This document shows positions 15,696 to 24,150 of a stretch of 64,000 bases of DNA, piece after piece (position 1 is the stretch's first letter; every line of letters starts with the position of its first letter). This DNA is from Ruminococcus sp. Marseille-P6503 (lineage in GTDB: Bacteria > Bacillota > Clostridia > Oscillospirales > Ruminococcaceae): assembly GCF_900604945.1 (NCBI RefSeq), contig NZ_UWPB01000002.1:1054001-1118000 (forward strand), written 5' to 3'. The notes beneath the pieces were generated by a model. That model was not told where the DNA came from and ran no database searches. It saw only the letters and a program-made list of their open reading frames with translations. The translations under genes and the position numbers were made by a program.

Positions 15696-15986
15696 TTACA
15701 GCCTTCCGCCGTTTTTTCGGTATTCCTCCGCTTTTTCATTTATTTTGAGAATAAGCGAATCAAGCCCTTCGGCGGAGTATTCCTCATGAAATTCGCATAT
15801 GTATTCTTCCGGCTTGATAAGATCATAGCACTTTCTCCCGAGCCAGACGACTCCGTACAGCTCGTCTGCGCCGTTATTTTCCCTGTACATTATCCTATAG
15901 TTAAACTCCTGAAAAACGCTGCCGGTCCATATGTTTTTAAAATCAAAAAAAGTAAAGGTCGGCAGGTCAAGATAACCGTGAAGCAT
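15696..15986 (-). CDS. Hypothetical protein (96 aa)
   Basis: I do not recognise this protein. It begins MLHGYLDLPTFTFFDFKNIW and is soluble, with no signal peptide or membrane segment. The N-terminal half is aromatic-rich, the middle contains YGVVWLGRKCYDLIKPEEY, and the C-terminal 25 residues (LDSLILKINEKAEEYRKNGG) are likely a charged helix. A very good GGAGG ribosome site lies 7 bases before the ATG, and a strong hairpin follows the stop, so it is a real single-gene unit. Its neighbours are the tRNA operon and a cell-wall deacetylase, which give no functional clue. Confidence 0.7.
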   Translation of the reverse strand: MLHGYLDLPTFTFFDFKNIWTGSVFQEFNYRIMYRENNGADELYGVVWLGRKCYDLIKPEEYICEFHEEYSAEGLDSLILKINEKAEEYRKNGGRL

Positions 15987-16217
15987 TTCATTTCCTCCGT
16001 TTCAGCCGCTGTATTCTGCTTTGACAGATCCATCAGACCTGTCAAATAAAGATGATTGTGCTTTTTAATTATTATATCATGGAATCATTTTTTTATCAAG
16101 CGTATTTCTGTTGTTTATCTGGAAAAGCGGATATGCAGAAATTACATATATTTTTTTTGCAAGGTCTTGAATTCAAGTGGAATACTAATTTAAAATCTTT
16201 TGAAAAGGAGCTTGAAA

Positions 16218-17054
16218 ATGAAAAAAGTATTGTTGCTTGCTCTGGCTGCCGCTGCAGCTTTAACCTCCTGCGGTAAGTCAGAAAATATAGAGAACAGCAA
16301 ATCTGTGCCTGAAGCAACATCCGAGGCGCTTGTTGAACCGATAATCATGGGAGCGCAGGCAGGCGCTGTGGATTTTTCATCGCTGTCTACCGAAAAGCAC
16401 GGCTACGGTCAGGGCGTACTGCTTGACGAATCAAACCGTCCCACAGGAGCGCTTGATTTTAACAGCGCTTACGGAAAATACAACGCCAAAGCGATTACCG
16501 AGGACAAGGGAAAGATTTATCTTACCTTCGACCAGGGCTATGAAAACGGGTATACCTCGAAAATACTTGACACCCTAAAGGAGAAAAACGTTAAGGCAAC
16601 GTTTTTTGTGCTTCAGGATTATGCCGAGAGAAATCCTGAGCTTATCAGACGTATGATTGACGAGGGGCATACTGTGGGAAATCATTCGGTAAGCCACTAT
16701 TCCATGCCGTCGCTCAGCGCTGAAGAATGCCGCGAGGAGATCGAGGGGCTGCATAAGTATATTAAAGACGAGTTCGGCTATGAGATGACAGAATTCCGAC
16801 CTCCAATGGGAGAGTTTTCCGAGCTTTCGCTTGCCGTTACTCAGGACTGCGGCTATGAAACGGTGCTTTGGAGCTATGCCTATGCCGACTGGGACGTTGA
16901 CAATCAGCCCTCTGAGGAGGAGGCCTTCGGCAAGCTGACAGAAGCGGTTCACGACGGTGCGATCTACCTGCTTCACTCTGTATCGTCAACCAATACGGAA
17001 GTGCTTCCCGATTTTATCGACGCGGTCAGGGAAAAAGGGTATGAGTTCGGCTGA
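16218..17054 (+). CDS. PdaA-like polysaccharide deacetylase lipoprotein
   Basis: NodB-fold deacetylase expected to act on peptidoglycan outside the membrane. The start at 16218 follows AAAGGAG by 7 bases. Residues 1-18 form a lipoprotein signal (hydrophobic run, then LTSC with Cys18). The catalytic domain has LTFDQGYENGYT, VKATFFVLQDYA, GHTVGNHSVSH for metal binding, FRPPMGEFSE, and IYLLHSVSSTNTEVL. The TFDQGYENGYT and RPPxGxFSE motifs closely follow Bacillus PdaA, the muramic-delta-lactam deacetylase of spore cortex. As in PdaA, the second Asp of the usual TFDDG motif is replaced (here by Gln). A cortex or cell-wall role is inferred. Confidence 0.85.
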   Translation: MKKVLLLALAAAAALTSCGKSENIENSKSVPEATSEALVEPIIMGAQAGAVDFSSLSTEKHGYGQGVLLDESNRPTGALDFNSAYGKYNAKAITEDKGKIYLTFDQGYENGYTSKILDTLKEKNVKATFFVLQDYAERNPELIRRMIDEGHTVGNHSVSHYSMPSLSAEECREEIEGLHKYIKDEFGYEMTEFRPPMGEFSELSLAVTQDCGYETVLWSYAYADWDVDNQPSEEEAFGKLTEAVHDGAIYLLHSVSSTNTEVLPDFIDAVREKGYEFG

Positions 17055-17080
17055 ACCATTTTAAAGGTTTAAATGTTGTA

Positions 17081-17117
17081 AAGTGCGGAAATAAACAGTT
17101 TTCCGCACTTATTTTGT
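17081..17117 (+). terminator. Terminator of the pdaA-like gene
   Basis: AAGTGCGGAA (17081-17090) pairs with TTCCGCACTT (17101-17110), followed by ATTTTGTTT. Confidence 0.85.
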
Positions 17118-17141
17118 TTCTGATTTGTAATATATGACGTC

Positions 17142-17170
17142 TTGACATTTTGTTAATAATGTGTTATATT
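17142..17170 (+). promoter_or_regulatory. Promoter of the acidic secreted-protein gene
   Basis: A perfect TTGACA (17142-17147), a 17-base spacer and TATATT (17165-17170), 50 bases before the start. Confidence 0.82.
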
Positions 17171-17220
17171 CAATTTATTAAGTTATGACAATTATCGTAT
17201 TTTTTAAAGGAGGAGACACT

Positions 17221-19299
17221 ATGCTGAAAAAATCTTTTTTAACCCCTGTGCTTTCCGGTGTTCTGGCGGTTGCTGTGGTAGGCTCCGGCGTGCTTTATTA
17301 TTTTGACAGAAGCGGCGATAAGGGGAAAAATAATGAGAAATCAGGAGAAAACGGAATTTCAAGAGTATCTGACAATATCGGGGAAACTATTGATATCGCG
17401 GGCAAGGCTTTGAAGGGCGAGCTTGATTTTTCGTATGCCGCCGACGCCGAGCTTAAATTCGGAGAGGGCATTACCAATGATATCGGCTATGAGATCAAGC
17501 CGATAGGTATAAGCACGGCTACGAAGCAGAAGGGAAAGAAAACCGCTGCCGATATGTCGTTCAAGTATGATTCCAAGAATCTTATGTCGCTTAATACGGT
17601 TATCGACAATGAAACTCAGACGGTTTACATAAAATGTCCGGAGCTGAGCGATTCTTATCTCAGCGCTTCTGCTGACGATATCGACGACCTGATGGCGGAA
17701 AGCGGAATTTCAATGGACGATTATACTCTTGAATCTGCAACCGGCTCTCTGACCGCAATGTCTGTAGGCTCTGCCTCTGCTTCTTTGCTTGATGTTCTGG
17801 ACGAGGTAGATTATGAGGCTTTGACCGCCGATCTGGAGGAATACTGCAAGCTCATTGAGGAAAATTGTCCTGAGGGCAAGGAAAACGGCAGCGTTTCAGG
17901 CGATATCAACGGTAATGCCTATGATTACAGCGTAAAGACCTATGAGATCACCGGTCAGGTCGTATACGATATGGTAGTTGATATGACCGAAAAGGCCAAG
18001 AGCGACGAATTCCTGAAGAACCTGTTTGTTAAAATGGGGGTAAGCGAGTCTGATTACGATGCTGCCGTAGGAAGTATCGCTCCTTCAATGGAATCTGTGG
18101 ATATGGATGAGGTTCTGCTTTCGGTTGACGTTTATTTTGACGGCGATAATGCCGTAGGATTTGCCACCTCAGTTGATGATGAGCTTGATGTAAAAATGAT
18201 CTCGATCGAGACAGACGAGGTTTATGCTGTTGACATGAATTTTACGGCTGACGGCGAAGGCTTTACGCTTAAGGGCGCCGCAAAGGAGCAGGACGGAAAG
18301 GTAAACGGAAAGTTTGATCTTAACGTTAGCGGCAGCGAAGAAATGGGAATGTCGCTGACAATGACGGATATTCAGGCTCAGGGAGAGCTGTTTTCCGGTT
18401 CAATAAAATGCGAATTATCTTACTCTGAGGAAGCATTTCTCATTGACGGTAAGGGGTATGATGATGAAGCTGGGGTTTCATATTCACCCAGCATTGAGCT
18501 GATTTCAAACAGCACTGCCGATAAGCTTGATCTTACTCTGAATGTTGAAGAAGGCGGAAAAAACTATTTTACCATGACGGTAACCGGACAGGAAACCGAC
18601 GCTTCAGATATAACCGTTCCTTCTGATAATATATTCTCTCTTGACGAAGCGGGACTTGAGTCTTATGCTGCTACCTGCAAGACCGACGAGTTTTTGGCTG
18701 GTATCAAAGAGGCTTTGGGAGATGAGCTTTATAATGAGATCTTAGGCTCTGACGGTACCGTATATGACGATTATGACTATAACGATTATTATGATTACGA
18801 AATAGATTCCGATAATGAAGATGATTATTCGGCTAATGATTACGGTGAGCTTTATTACGATTATGACTATGATCTCAGCAAATGTGATATAAAGCTGAAC
18901 GGCAAGGCTTTCAGCCTGCCTGCAAAGTTCTCCGAAGTACAGTCTGACGTTGTTGCTGACATAAAAACTATTGAGGCAAGCGACGGTTACTGGTTTGATT
19001 CGGAGGACTACAGTCTTTCTGTAAATGTATATAATACCGGAGATACTGAAATTGATGTTAAGGACGCCGATATAACGAGCATTGCCGATTATCAGGGAAA
19101 CTGGCTCTCTATAGACGGGATAACTGCCGGAGATGCCGTTTCAGACCTTGAAAAGACTTATGACGGATTAAAGGTGAAAGATACCGATTATACGAACGTT
19201 GTGCTTGGTTCGGACGATATTTATTTTGTCTTTTGCATAGAAGAAGGCGTAATAAGCTATATTTCTTATTATGACGATACCGTATATCACAATTACTGA
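17221..19299 (+). CDS. Large acidic membrane-anchored or secreted protein of unknown function (692 aa)
   Basis: I do not recognise a family. The ATG at 17221 follows AAAGGAGG by 7 bases. Residues 1-28 are a lysine start plus one hydrophobic segment (VLSGVLAVAVVGSGVLYYF), so the protein is exported and probably stays anchored. The rest is very acidic and predicted beta-rich, with alternating Ser/Asp/Glu-Leu patterns. A striking Asp/Tyr-rich stretch occupies about residues 516-555 (VYDDYDYNDYYDYEI and similar). The C-terminal 120 residues look like a separate small domain that ends in Tyr-rich sequence. It has its own promoter and terminator. A surface or adhesion role is a guess from composition. 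Confidence 0.75.
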   Translation: MLKKSFLTPVLSGVLAVAVVGSGVLYYFDRSGDKGKNNEKSGENGISRVSDNIGETIDIAGKALKGELDFSYAADAELKFGEGITNDIGYEIKPIGISTATKQKGKKTAADMSFKYDSKNLMSLNTVIDNETQTVYIKCPELSDSYLSASADDIDDLMAESGISMDDYTLESATGSLTAMSVGSASASLLDVLDEVDYEALTADLEEYCKLIEENCPEGKENGSVSGDINGNAYDYSVKTYEITGQVVYDMVVDMTEKAKSDEFLKNLFVKMGVSESDYDAAVGSIAPSMESVDMDEVLLSVDVYFDGDNAVGFATSVDDELDVKMISIETDEVYAVDMNFTADGEGFTLKGAAKEQDGKVNGKFDLNVSGSEEMGMSLTMTDIQAQGELFSGSIKCELSYSEEAFLIDGKGYDDEAGVSYSPSIELISNSTADKLDLTLNVEEGGKNYFTMTVTGQETDASDITVPSDNIFSLDEAGLESYAATCKTDEFLAGIKEALGDELYNEILGSDGTVYDDYDYNDYYDYEIDSDNEDDYSANDYGELYYDYDYDLSKCDIKLNGKAFSLPAKFSEVQSDVVADIKTIEASDGYWFDSEDYSLSVNVYNTGDTEIDVKDADITSIADYQGNWLSIDGITAGDAVSDLEKTYDGLKVKDTDYTNVVLGSDDIYFVFCIEEGVISYISYYDDTVYHNY

Positions 19300-19331
19300 T
19301 TTAGTCAGACAGAGATTTCAGTAAGTTTGAA

Positions 19332-19362
19332 ATACCGTCCAAGAATATTGGACGGTATTTTT
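19332..19362 (+). terminator. Terminator of the acidic secreted-protein gene
   Basis: ATACCGTCC (19332-19340) pairs with GGACGGTAT (19350-19358), then a T run. Confidence 0.88.
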
Positions 19363-19385
19363 GTTGCATAAAGCTTAATGAAATA

Positions 19386-19414
19386 TTGACAAACGAAAAG
19401 GGATATGCAATAAT
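19386..19414 (+). promoter_or_regulatory. Probable promoter of the nucleotidyltransferase gene
   Basis: A perfect TTGACA (19386-19391), a 17-base spacer and AATAAT (19409-19414). The leader would be about 165 bases. Confidence 0.55.
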
Positions 19415-19587
19415 AAAAATATAAATTTTATGAAATTGAATCAATGCTTTGATAGCGCTTGATTATATAGATATTGAGAAAATCGGTTTTATTTGAGAGC
19501 TTATTTTTGCTTTACTGAAATGCCGACTGACATACTACTGGTTTTTCAGCTCAGAAGCTGGGCTGTGAACATAACGGAAAGGAGGAT

Positions 19588-20520
19588 ATGTCCGCATATG
19601 CGGGCATGGATATTTTAATGAAAGACTGTACTTTGGTTATTATGGCGGCGGGTTTGGGAAGCCGTTTCGGCGGGGGCATAAAACAGCTTGAGCCTGTAGG
19701 TCCTAACAATGAAATAATCATGGATTATTCGGTATACGACGCGGTCAAATCCGGCTTCAACAAGGTAGTATTTATTATCAGAAAGGATATTGAAGAGGCT
19801 TTCTGTAAAATGATAGGCGACAGGATCGCTGAATTTGTAAACGTTCAGTATGTTTTTCAGGAAACTTCAGACGTTCCGGAAAGATTCAGGAATAAGCGTA
19901 GAGTAAAGCCCTGGGGAACGGGACACGCGGTTTTATGCTGCAAGGGTGTGGTGAACGAGCCGTTTGCCGTTATTAATGCAGACGATTATTACGGGAAAGA
20001 GGCTTTTGCAAAGCTTCATGACTATCTTATCCATTGCAGCGATTCCGATATTCTTGAACTCAGCATGGCAGGCTTTATTCTTAAAAATACCCTAAGCGAC
20101 AACGGATCAGTCACAAGGGGGATATGCAGGGTTGGCAAGGACGGCTGTCTTGAGGAGATAAAGGAGACCTATAATATAAGACGCGAAAACGGAAAGGTCA
20201 TTGCAGGAAAGGACAACTGCCGGGAGATAGACGAGAACAGCTATGTTTCCATGAATATGTGGGGCTGTCCGCCGGAGTTTATTGACGTGCTGGAGTCGGA
20301 ATTTATCAGGTTCCTTGATAAATACGGCGATGACCCGAAGGCTGAATTTCTGCTGCCAATGGTTATTGACAAGCTGCTGAAAAATAAAAAGGCAAGCTGC
20401 AGACTGCTTGAAAGCTGCGACAGGTGGTTTGGAGTAACGTACGCCGAGGACAAGCGGGCAGTCTGTGAATCCATAAGGAAGCTCGTTTCTGAAAAAGTAT
20501 ATCCGGAAAAGCTGTGGTAA
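19588..20520 (+). CDS. Nucleotidyltransferase (NTP-transferase fold), sugar-nucleotide type
   Basis: Probable sugar-phosphate nucleotidyltransferase. It has the glycine-rich NTP-binding start TLVIMAAGLGSRFGGGIKQL, the mid-domain FAVINADDYYGKEAF for metal and sugar binding, and MNMWGCPPEFIDVL. There is no acyltransferase or left-handed helix domain, so it is not GlmU. The exact sugar is unknown. The start is ambiguous: AAGGAGG lies only 2 bases before the ATG at 19588, while in-frame ATGs at 19606 and 19618 follow a perfect CCGCATATGCGG palindrome (19592-19603). The 19618 start would leave the family core intact. It is a single-gene unit ended by a terminator. Confidence 0.8.
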   Translation: MSAYAGMDILMKDCTLVIMAAGLGSRFGGGIKQLEPVGPNNEIIMDYSVYDAVKSGFNKVVFIIRKDIEEAFCKMIGDRIAEFVNVQYVFQETSDVPERFRNKRRVKPWGTGHAVLCCKGVVNEPFAVINADDYYGKEAFAKLHDYLIHCSDSDILELSMAGFILKNTLSDNGSVTRGICRVGKDGCLEEIKETYNIRRENGKVIAGKDNCREIDENSYVSMNMWGCPPEFIDVLESEFIRFLDKYGDDPKAEFLLPMVIDKLLKNKKASCRLLESCDRWFGVTYAEDKRAVCESIRKLVSEKVYPEKLW

Positions 20521-20580
20521 ACTAAGAACATTTTAAACGCGAAAGGCGCGTATCTGCCGCCGTTTACGCTTTACATAAAA

Positions 20581-20618
20581 ATACATCGGATCTTTCGATA
20601 TGATCCGATGTATTTTTT
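20581..20618. terminator. Bidirectional terminator after the nucleotidyltransferase
   Basis: A 12-bp perfect stem, ATACATCGGATC (20581-20592) with GATCCGATGTAT (20602-20613), then TTTTT. It also lies 3' of the minus-strand ATPase gene. Confidence 0.88.
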
Positions 20619-20685
20619 ATTCAAACCGCTTTTCGGCAGAGGCAGCTTTATTTTCCGCTTGTGTTATTCCGCCTGCCGTACGGTT

Positions 20686-21756
20686 TCAGCTGTTTTCGCT
20701 TTCTATTTCCCTGATGATATTTTCCGTAACGGAATTGATTTTGTCAAAGTCCATGGAGGAGATATAGTATCTTTCTATCTCGTCATGTATTTCCTTCGCG
20801 GTTTTTATAGTTCTTACCGCTTCGTCCGTCAGGTCCTTGCAGGCCGCCTTGTTCATTTTAAGCCTTATCTTGCGCTGCGAAATCAGCTTTTTGTCATAGA
20901 ATCGCGTAAGATTCAGAGGCTTTCCGGATTCAGCGTTATACTCGGTAACCGAGCTGCCGCTTACAAGGGCGACGCCAAGCTCCGGAATAAGCATATGCTC
21001 ATAAGCCGTATTATTGAACATCTGATTAGGACAGATAGTAACGTCGTAGCCTCTTACCGCCGCCTCGTCGGCAAGAACGGAAATAAGGTAGTTTGAAACT
21101 GCAAAATAATCGTCGGACATATAGTAAATATCAAAATAGTCGTCAAGCGTTTCGGTAAAGGTGTAAAATCCGTATTCGGTAAGAGCCGTAAGCTGACGGA
21201 ACTTTTTCAGTCCGGTTCCGCTTCCTTTTTTGCCGAGTATTTTTTTCTTGAAGCGTTCAATGAACGAGTCCAGCTTGTCGGATATTATACAATCAGAGCC
21301 TATCTGATATGTATCGGAGTAAATGTTTGAAACAGCGTTGGTGAAACGTTTGGCTCTTGCAAGCATTGATTTGTTTGCGGCAGTTACTTCAGAAATCATT
21401 TTGCCGTTTTCTTTAAGCATTTCTTCGTTCCAGTAATCTCCCAGATTGATTATTTTCTGAGATACTCCGGGAACCAGAGGATCGAAAACGTGAGGCGAGG
21501 TTCCGTCTACAATCGCAACCTTGGAGCTGCCTAGAACTACTGCGTCCAGCGAGTTGGGATCAGAGGAACAGTAATATCTTTCAACGTGCTCGGTTTTTTC
21601 AAAATAGTTTGCCGCTTTTTTCATAAGCGATGATTTTCCGGTTCCGGCGCCGCCTTTTAGAATGTAGGTAAACATATCGCTGTCCTCGATGACTTTTCCG
21701 AATTCAGTGGAAAATCCGTTGGAAGTCATCGCACCTAAAAAATAAACTTCTGACAT
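20686..21756 (-). CDS. P-loop ATPase of an uncharacterised clostridial/Bacillus family
   Basis: The 356-residue cytoplasmic protein has a Walker A loop GGAGTGKSSLMKK at residues 35-47. It has segments typical of a conserved but uncharacterised family: YYCSSDPNSLDAVV, VAIVDGTSPHVFDP, INLGDYWNEE, and in the second half DVTICPNQMFNNTAYEHMLIPEL. The second half resembles a degenerate repeat of the first and lacks its own P-loop. Function is unknown; nucleotide-dependent sensing or sporulation roles have been suggested by context only. GGAGGG precedes its ATG, and a promoter lies at 21790-21817. It is monocistronic. Confidence 0.75.
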   Translation of the reverse strand: MSEVYFLGAMTSNGFSTEFGKVIEDSDMFTYILKGGAGTGKSSLMKKAANYFEKTEHVERYYCSSDPNSLDAVVLGSSKVAIVDGTSPHVFDPLVPGVSQKIINLGDYWNEEMLKENGKMISEVTAANKSMLARAKRFTNAVSNIYSDTYQIGSDCIISDKLDSFIERFKKKILGKKGSGTGLKKFRQLTALTEYGFYTFTETLDDYFDIYYMSDDYFAVSNYLISVLADEAAVRGYDVTICPNQMFNNTAYEHMLIPELGVALVSGSSVTEYNAESGKPLNLTRFYDKKLISQRKIRLKMNKAACKDLTDEAVRTIKTAKEIHDEIERYYISSMDFDKINSVTENIIREIESENS

Positions 21757-21789
21757 ATAAATCCCTCCAAAAATAATCTGATGATTTAT

Positions 21790-21817
21790 ATTATGTCAGA
21801 AGCTTGGTTTCTGTTAA
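21790..21817 (-). promoter_or_regulatory. Probable promoter of the P-loop ATPase gene
   Basis: Minus-strand TTAACA (21812-21817), a 16-base spacer and CATAAT (21790-21795). Confidence 0.5.
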
Positions 21818-21844
21818 GAAAATTTTCCAAAATGCCGTTTCAGC

Positions 21845-22681
21845 CTACTTTAATCTCAGTATCCAGTCAATTGCCAGCTTAGCCCATTCCGCCGCGACGG
21901 GCTGATAATGCCCTTCCCAGGTAGCGGTTGTTGCGTCGCAGAGCGCAAGACCATGACCGCCGTACTCGTAAATATGGCTTTCAAACGGTATATGATTTCT
22001 CGAAAGAGCCGACATATAAAACAGCGAGTTTTCTACCGGAACGCAGCCGTCGTCAGAGCAGTGCCACAGGAAGGTAGGCGGCGTGCCGCTGTGGACTCTG
22101 TTTTCAAGAGAAACAAGCTCTCTGAGTTTATCCGATCCTTCCTCGCCCAGAAGATTTACAATCGAACCCTCATGAGTGTACTTGGGGTCGCTTGTGAGCA
22201 CAGGATAGCAAAGCATAGAGCCGTTTACCTTAATATCCTCCTTGCTGCAGCCAAGAGGCTTTGTAAGCAGCTCGCTGTCCCAGAAGTTGGCAAGCGTTCC
22301 CGCAAGATGTCCTCCCGCAGAAAAGCCGGCGACGACTATTTTATCGGGATCAATATCATATTTATCCGCGTTGGCGCGTATATGCCTTATAGCCGCGGCA
22401 CATTCCAGCGCTGCCGTGGGAAATTTCTTTTTTACGCAGGAATACCTCAATACGAAAGAGTTGATGCCGGCGCCCAGAAATCTTAAGGCAACAGGCTCGG
22501 CTTCGCGTTCTGAGCAGTAGTCGTAACCGCCGCCGGGGCATATGAGAACCGCCCGACGCTTTCTTTTTCCCATTTCGTCGTTATATGTATTCGTATAGCA
22601 GTCAAGCGTCGGCGCACAGCCCTCGTCGCTCAGTCCCGCCGCGGAATAATCAACCTTGATCTCAATAGTTTCCATATTCAA
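21845..22681 (-). CDS. Alpha/beta-hydrolase, acetyl-esterase (BD-FAE/Aes-like) type
   Basis: Serine hydrolase of about 278 residues, predicted cytoplasmic. It has the oxyanion motif CPGGGYDYCSEREAEPVA, the nucleophile in VVAGFSAGGHLAG, a late acid in HCSDDGCVPVEN, and the catalytic His in YEYGGHGLALC. Enzymes of this type remove acetyl or feruloyl groups from plant xylan side chains or small esters, which fits a fibre-degrading gut or rumen organism. The likely start is the TTG at 22681, eight bases after AAGGAG; the ATG at 22675 is the alternative. It follows the VanY-like gene by 22 bases and is probably co-transcribed with it. Confidence 0.85.
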   Translation of the reverse strand: MNMETIEIKVDYSAAGLSDEGCAPTLDCYTNTYNDEMGKRKRRAVLICPGGGYDYCSEREAEPVALRFLGAGINSFVLRYSCVKKKFPTAALECAAAIRHIRANADKYDIDPDKIVVAGFSAGGHLAGTLANFWDSELLTKPLGCSKEDIKVNGSMLCYPVLTSDPKYTHEGSIVNLLGEEGSDKLRELVSLENRVHSGTPPTFLWHCSDDGCVPVENSLFYMSALSRNHIPFESHIYEYGGHGLALCDATTATWEGHYQPVAAEWAKLAIDWILRLK

Positions 22682-22703
22682 AATATTGCACTCCTTAGAA
22701 AAT

Positions 22704-23810
22704 TTACTCGGTCCGGCTGCCGGAATCGTCGGCGGAGGAATTATCAGCTGATGAGCTGTCATCGCTCTGTCCGCCGTCGTCTTCAGCAGATACAAGCTTT
22801 ACGCATATGACATATCCGCTCATATTATCTCCCGATATTTCATATTCGTATTCCCCGTCGTTTTCATCAAGTGGTATCGGACAGTTAGTGTTTTTTTCGC
22901 TGCTCATCTCAGTGTAGTATATTGCGTAGCAGCTTCCTTCCGAGCTTTCAAAGCTGTACGGTTTTTCAAAGGTGTACTGTTTAACGAAATCAATATATTC
23001 CTCAAGGCAAAGACCGTTAAGGTGCATGATCTCGGCGTGGGGAATACCTACATACCTGAAATGATTAGCCAGCTGCTCGACTCTTGTAACGGACGCCTTA
23101 TCCTGAGTGTATCTCTGCACGAACCCGTATTTCCAGCAGTTTTCAATTACCCAGGAATACCTGCCCGTTCCGTCAAAGGCGGGATACGTCCCTTCTTCTG
23201 CAAGATACAGCTGAAGATCTACGGCAAGCCCTGAATCGTGCTCATAGCAGGGCTTTTCTGTCTGAACGGAGCTTTCGTCTGCGCCGCTGCTTTCTTCGCC
23301 GGAATCAGAGCCTATATACATATCGTTCACCATTAAGGTCTTAAGACCTGTTTCGTCGTAAAAACCGCACAGAAGCGAGTTAAAGGCTCTCAGCATTTCT
23401 TTCCTGCCCATGACCTGAGTGCTGCTGGTAGAGCCTATCTGCGCTCCGGTCCCATCGAAAAGATAACCGTAAACGCCGTCAAGATCAGCCGGAGCTCCGC
23501 CTTCGTACTTATAAGTGGAATTAAGCAGGATAAGATTTCCGCTGCCTAAGGATTCGCTGTTTTTAACGCTAACATATTTATAATTTTTGGTCAGTTCGGG
23601 AGCTTTGAACACCTCAGACGATGTTTGCTTTGATGACGAAGCGTCGTTTTTCACAACAGAGCTTACGGAAGCGGCGGGCTTGTTTTTGGAATTGTCCGCA
23701 GATCCGGAGCTGCACGATGAGGAAAGCGCAAGAATACCGATCAGCAATATTGCCATAGCGGCGGCAATATTTTTATATTTATAATGCTTTACCGAAGTTT
23801 TACTGCCCAT
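22704..23810 (-). CDS. VanY-family D-alanyl-D-alanine carboxypeptidase, membrane-anchored
   Basis: Zinc peptidase of peptidoglycan stem peptides, acting outside the membrane. The 368-residue protein has a hydrophobic N-terminal segment (NIAAAMAILLIGILALSSSC, possibly an imperfect lipobox), a Ser/Lys linker, and a C-terminal VanY domain. That domain has zinc ligands in CYEHDSGLAVDLQL, then WKYGFVQRY, and the last His in NHFRYVGIPHA. The extreme C-terminus is Ser/Asp-rich. Start ATG 23810 is chosen because AAGGAAGG sits 9 bases before it; an in-frame TTG at 23819 abuts the ribosome site. Domain assignment is solid; the exact substrate (D,D or L,D bond) is not. Confidence 0.85.
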   Translation of the reverse strand: MGSKTSVKHYKYKNIAAAMAILLIGILALSSSCSSGSADNSKNKPAASVSSVVKNDASSSKQTSSEVFKAPELTKNYKYVSVKNSESLGSGNLILLNSTYKYEGGAPADLDGVYGYLFDGTGAQIGSTSSTQVMGRKEMLRAFNSLLCGFYDETGLKTLMVNDMYIGSDSGEESSGADESSVQTEKPCYEHDSGLAVDLQLYLAEEGTYPAFDGTGRYSWVIENCWKYGFVQRYTQDKASVTRVEQLANHFRYVGIPHAEIMHLNGLCLEEYIDFVKQYTFEKPYSFESSEGSCYAIYYTEMSSEKNTNCPIPLDENDGEYEYEISGDNMSGYVICVKLVSAEDDGGQSDDSSSADNSSADDSGSRTE

Positions 23811-23846
23811 AATATTCAACCTTCCTTCCGAATATCATACAAGATT

Positions 23847-23875
23847 ATTATAACATATTTTTTTCCGGCTGTGAA
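23847..23875 (-). promoter_or_regulatory. Promoter of the vanY-like gene
   Basis: Minus-strand TTCACA (23870-23875), a 17-base spacer and a perfect TATAAT (23847-23852), about 30 bases before the start. Confidence 0.75.
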
Positions 23876-24150
23876 CAATAATTTTTAAGCTTTTCCGTAA
23901 TTCAACTTTTTGCACAAATAAATTGCCGCTTATTTTACGTTTTACACAAAATCCAGAATATAAAACGTTATCGAAAAGCAGTGCGGCACAATATATTGAG
24001 TTGTTTGTCTGAATATAAAATATCGGAAGCGCAAGAAAAAAGCCGTTACGAAGCCGGCGCAAAACAAAATGCCGGAAAAGTTCAAGATTTCTGCTGAATA
24101 ATAAATGAAATCTGCCGCGTTAGGCGCTGAAGCGATTTTTAGCGCAGGCT
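23876..24150. other. Intergenic stretch between the vanY-like gene and ogg
   Basis: Apart from the vanY-like promoter at its edge I see no gene, RNA or repeat here. The 75-codon minus-strand frame starting at 24062 overlaps that promoter, has no ribosome site and looks random. Confidence 0.5.

Noticed and set aside
23835-24062. 75-codon minus-strand frame
   Set aside because: No ribosome site, overlaps the vanY-like promoter, and the composition looks random.
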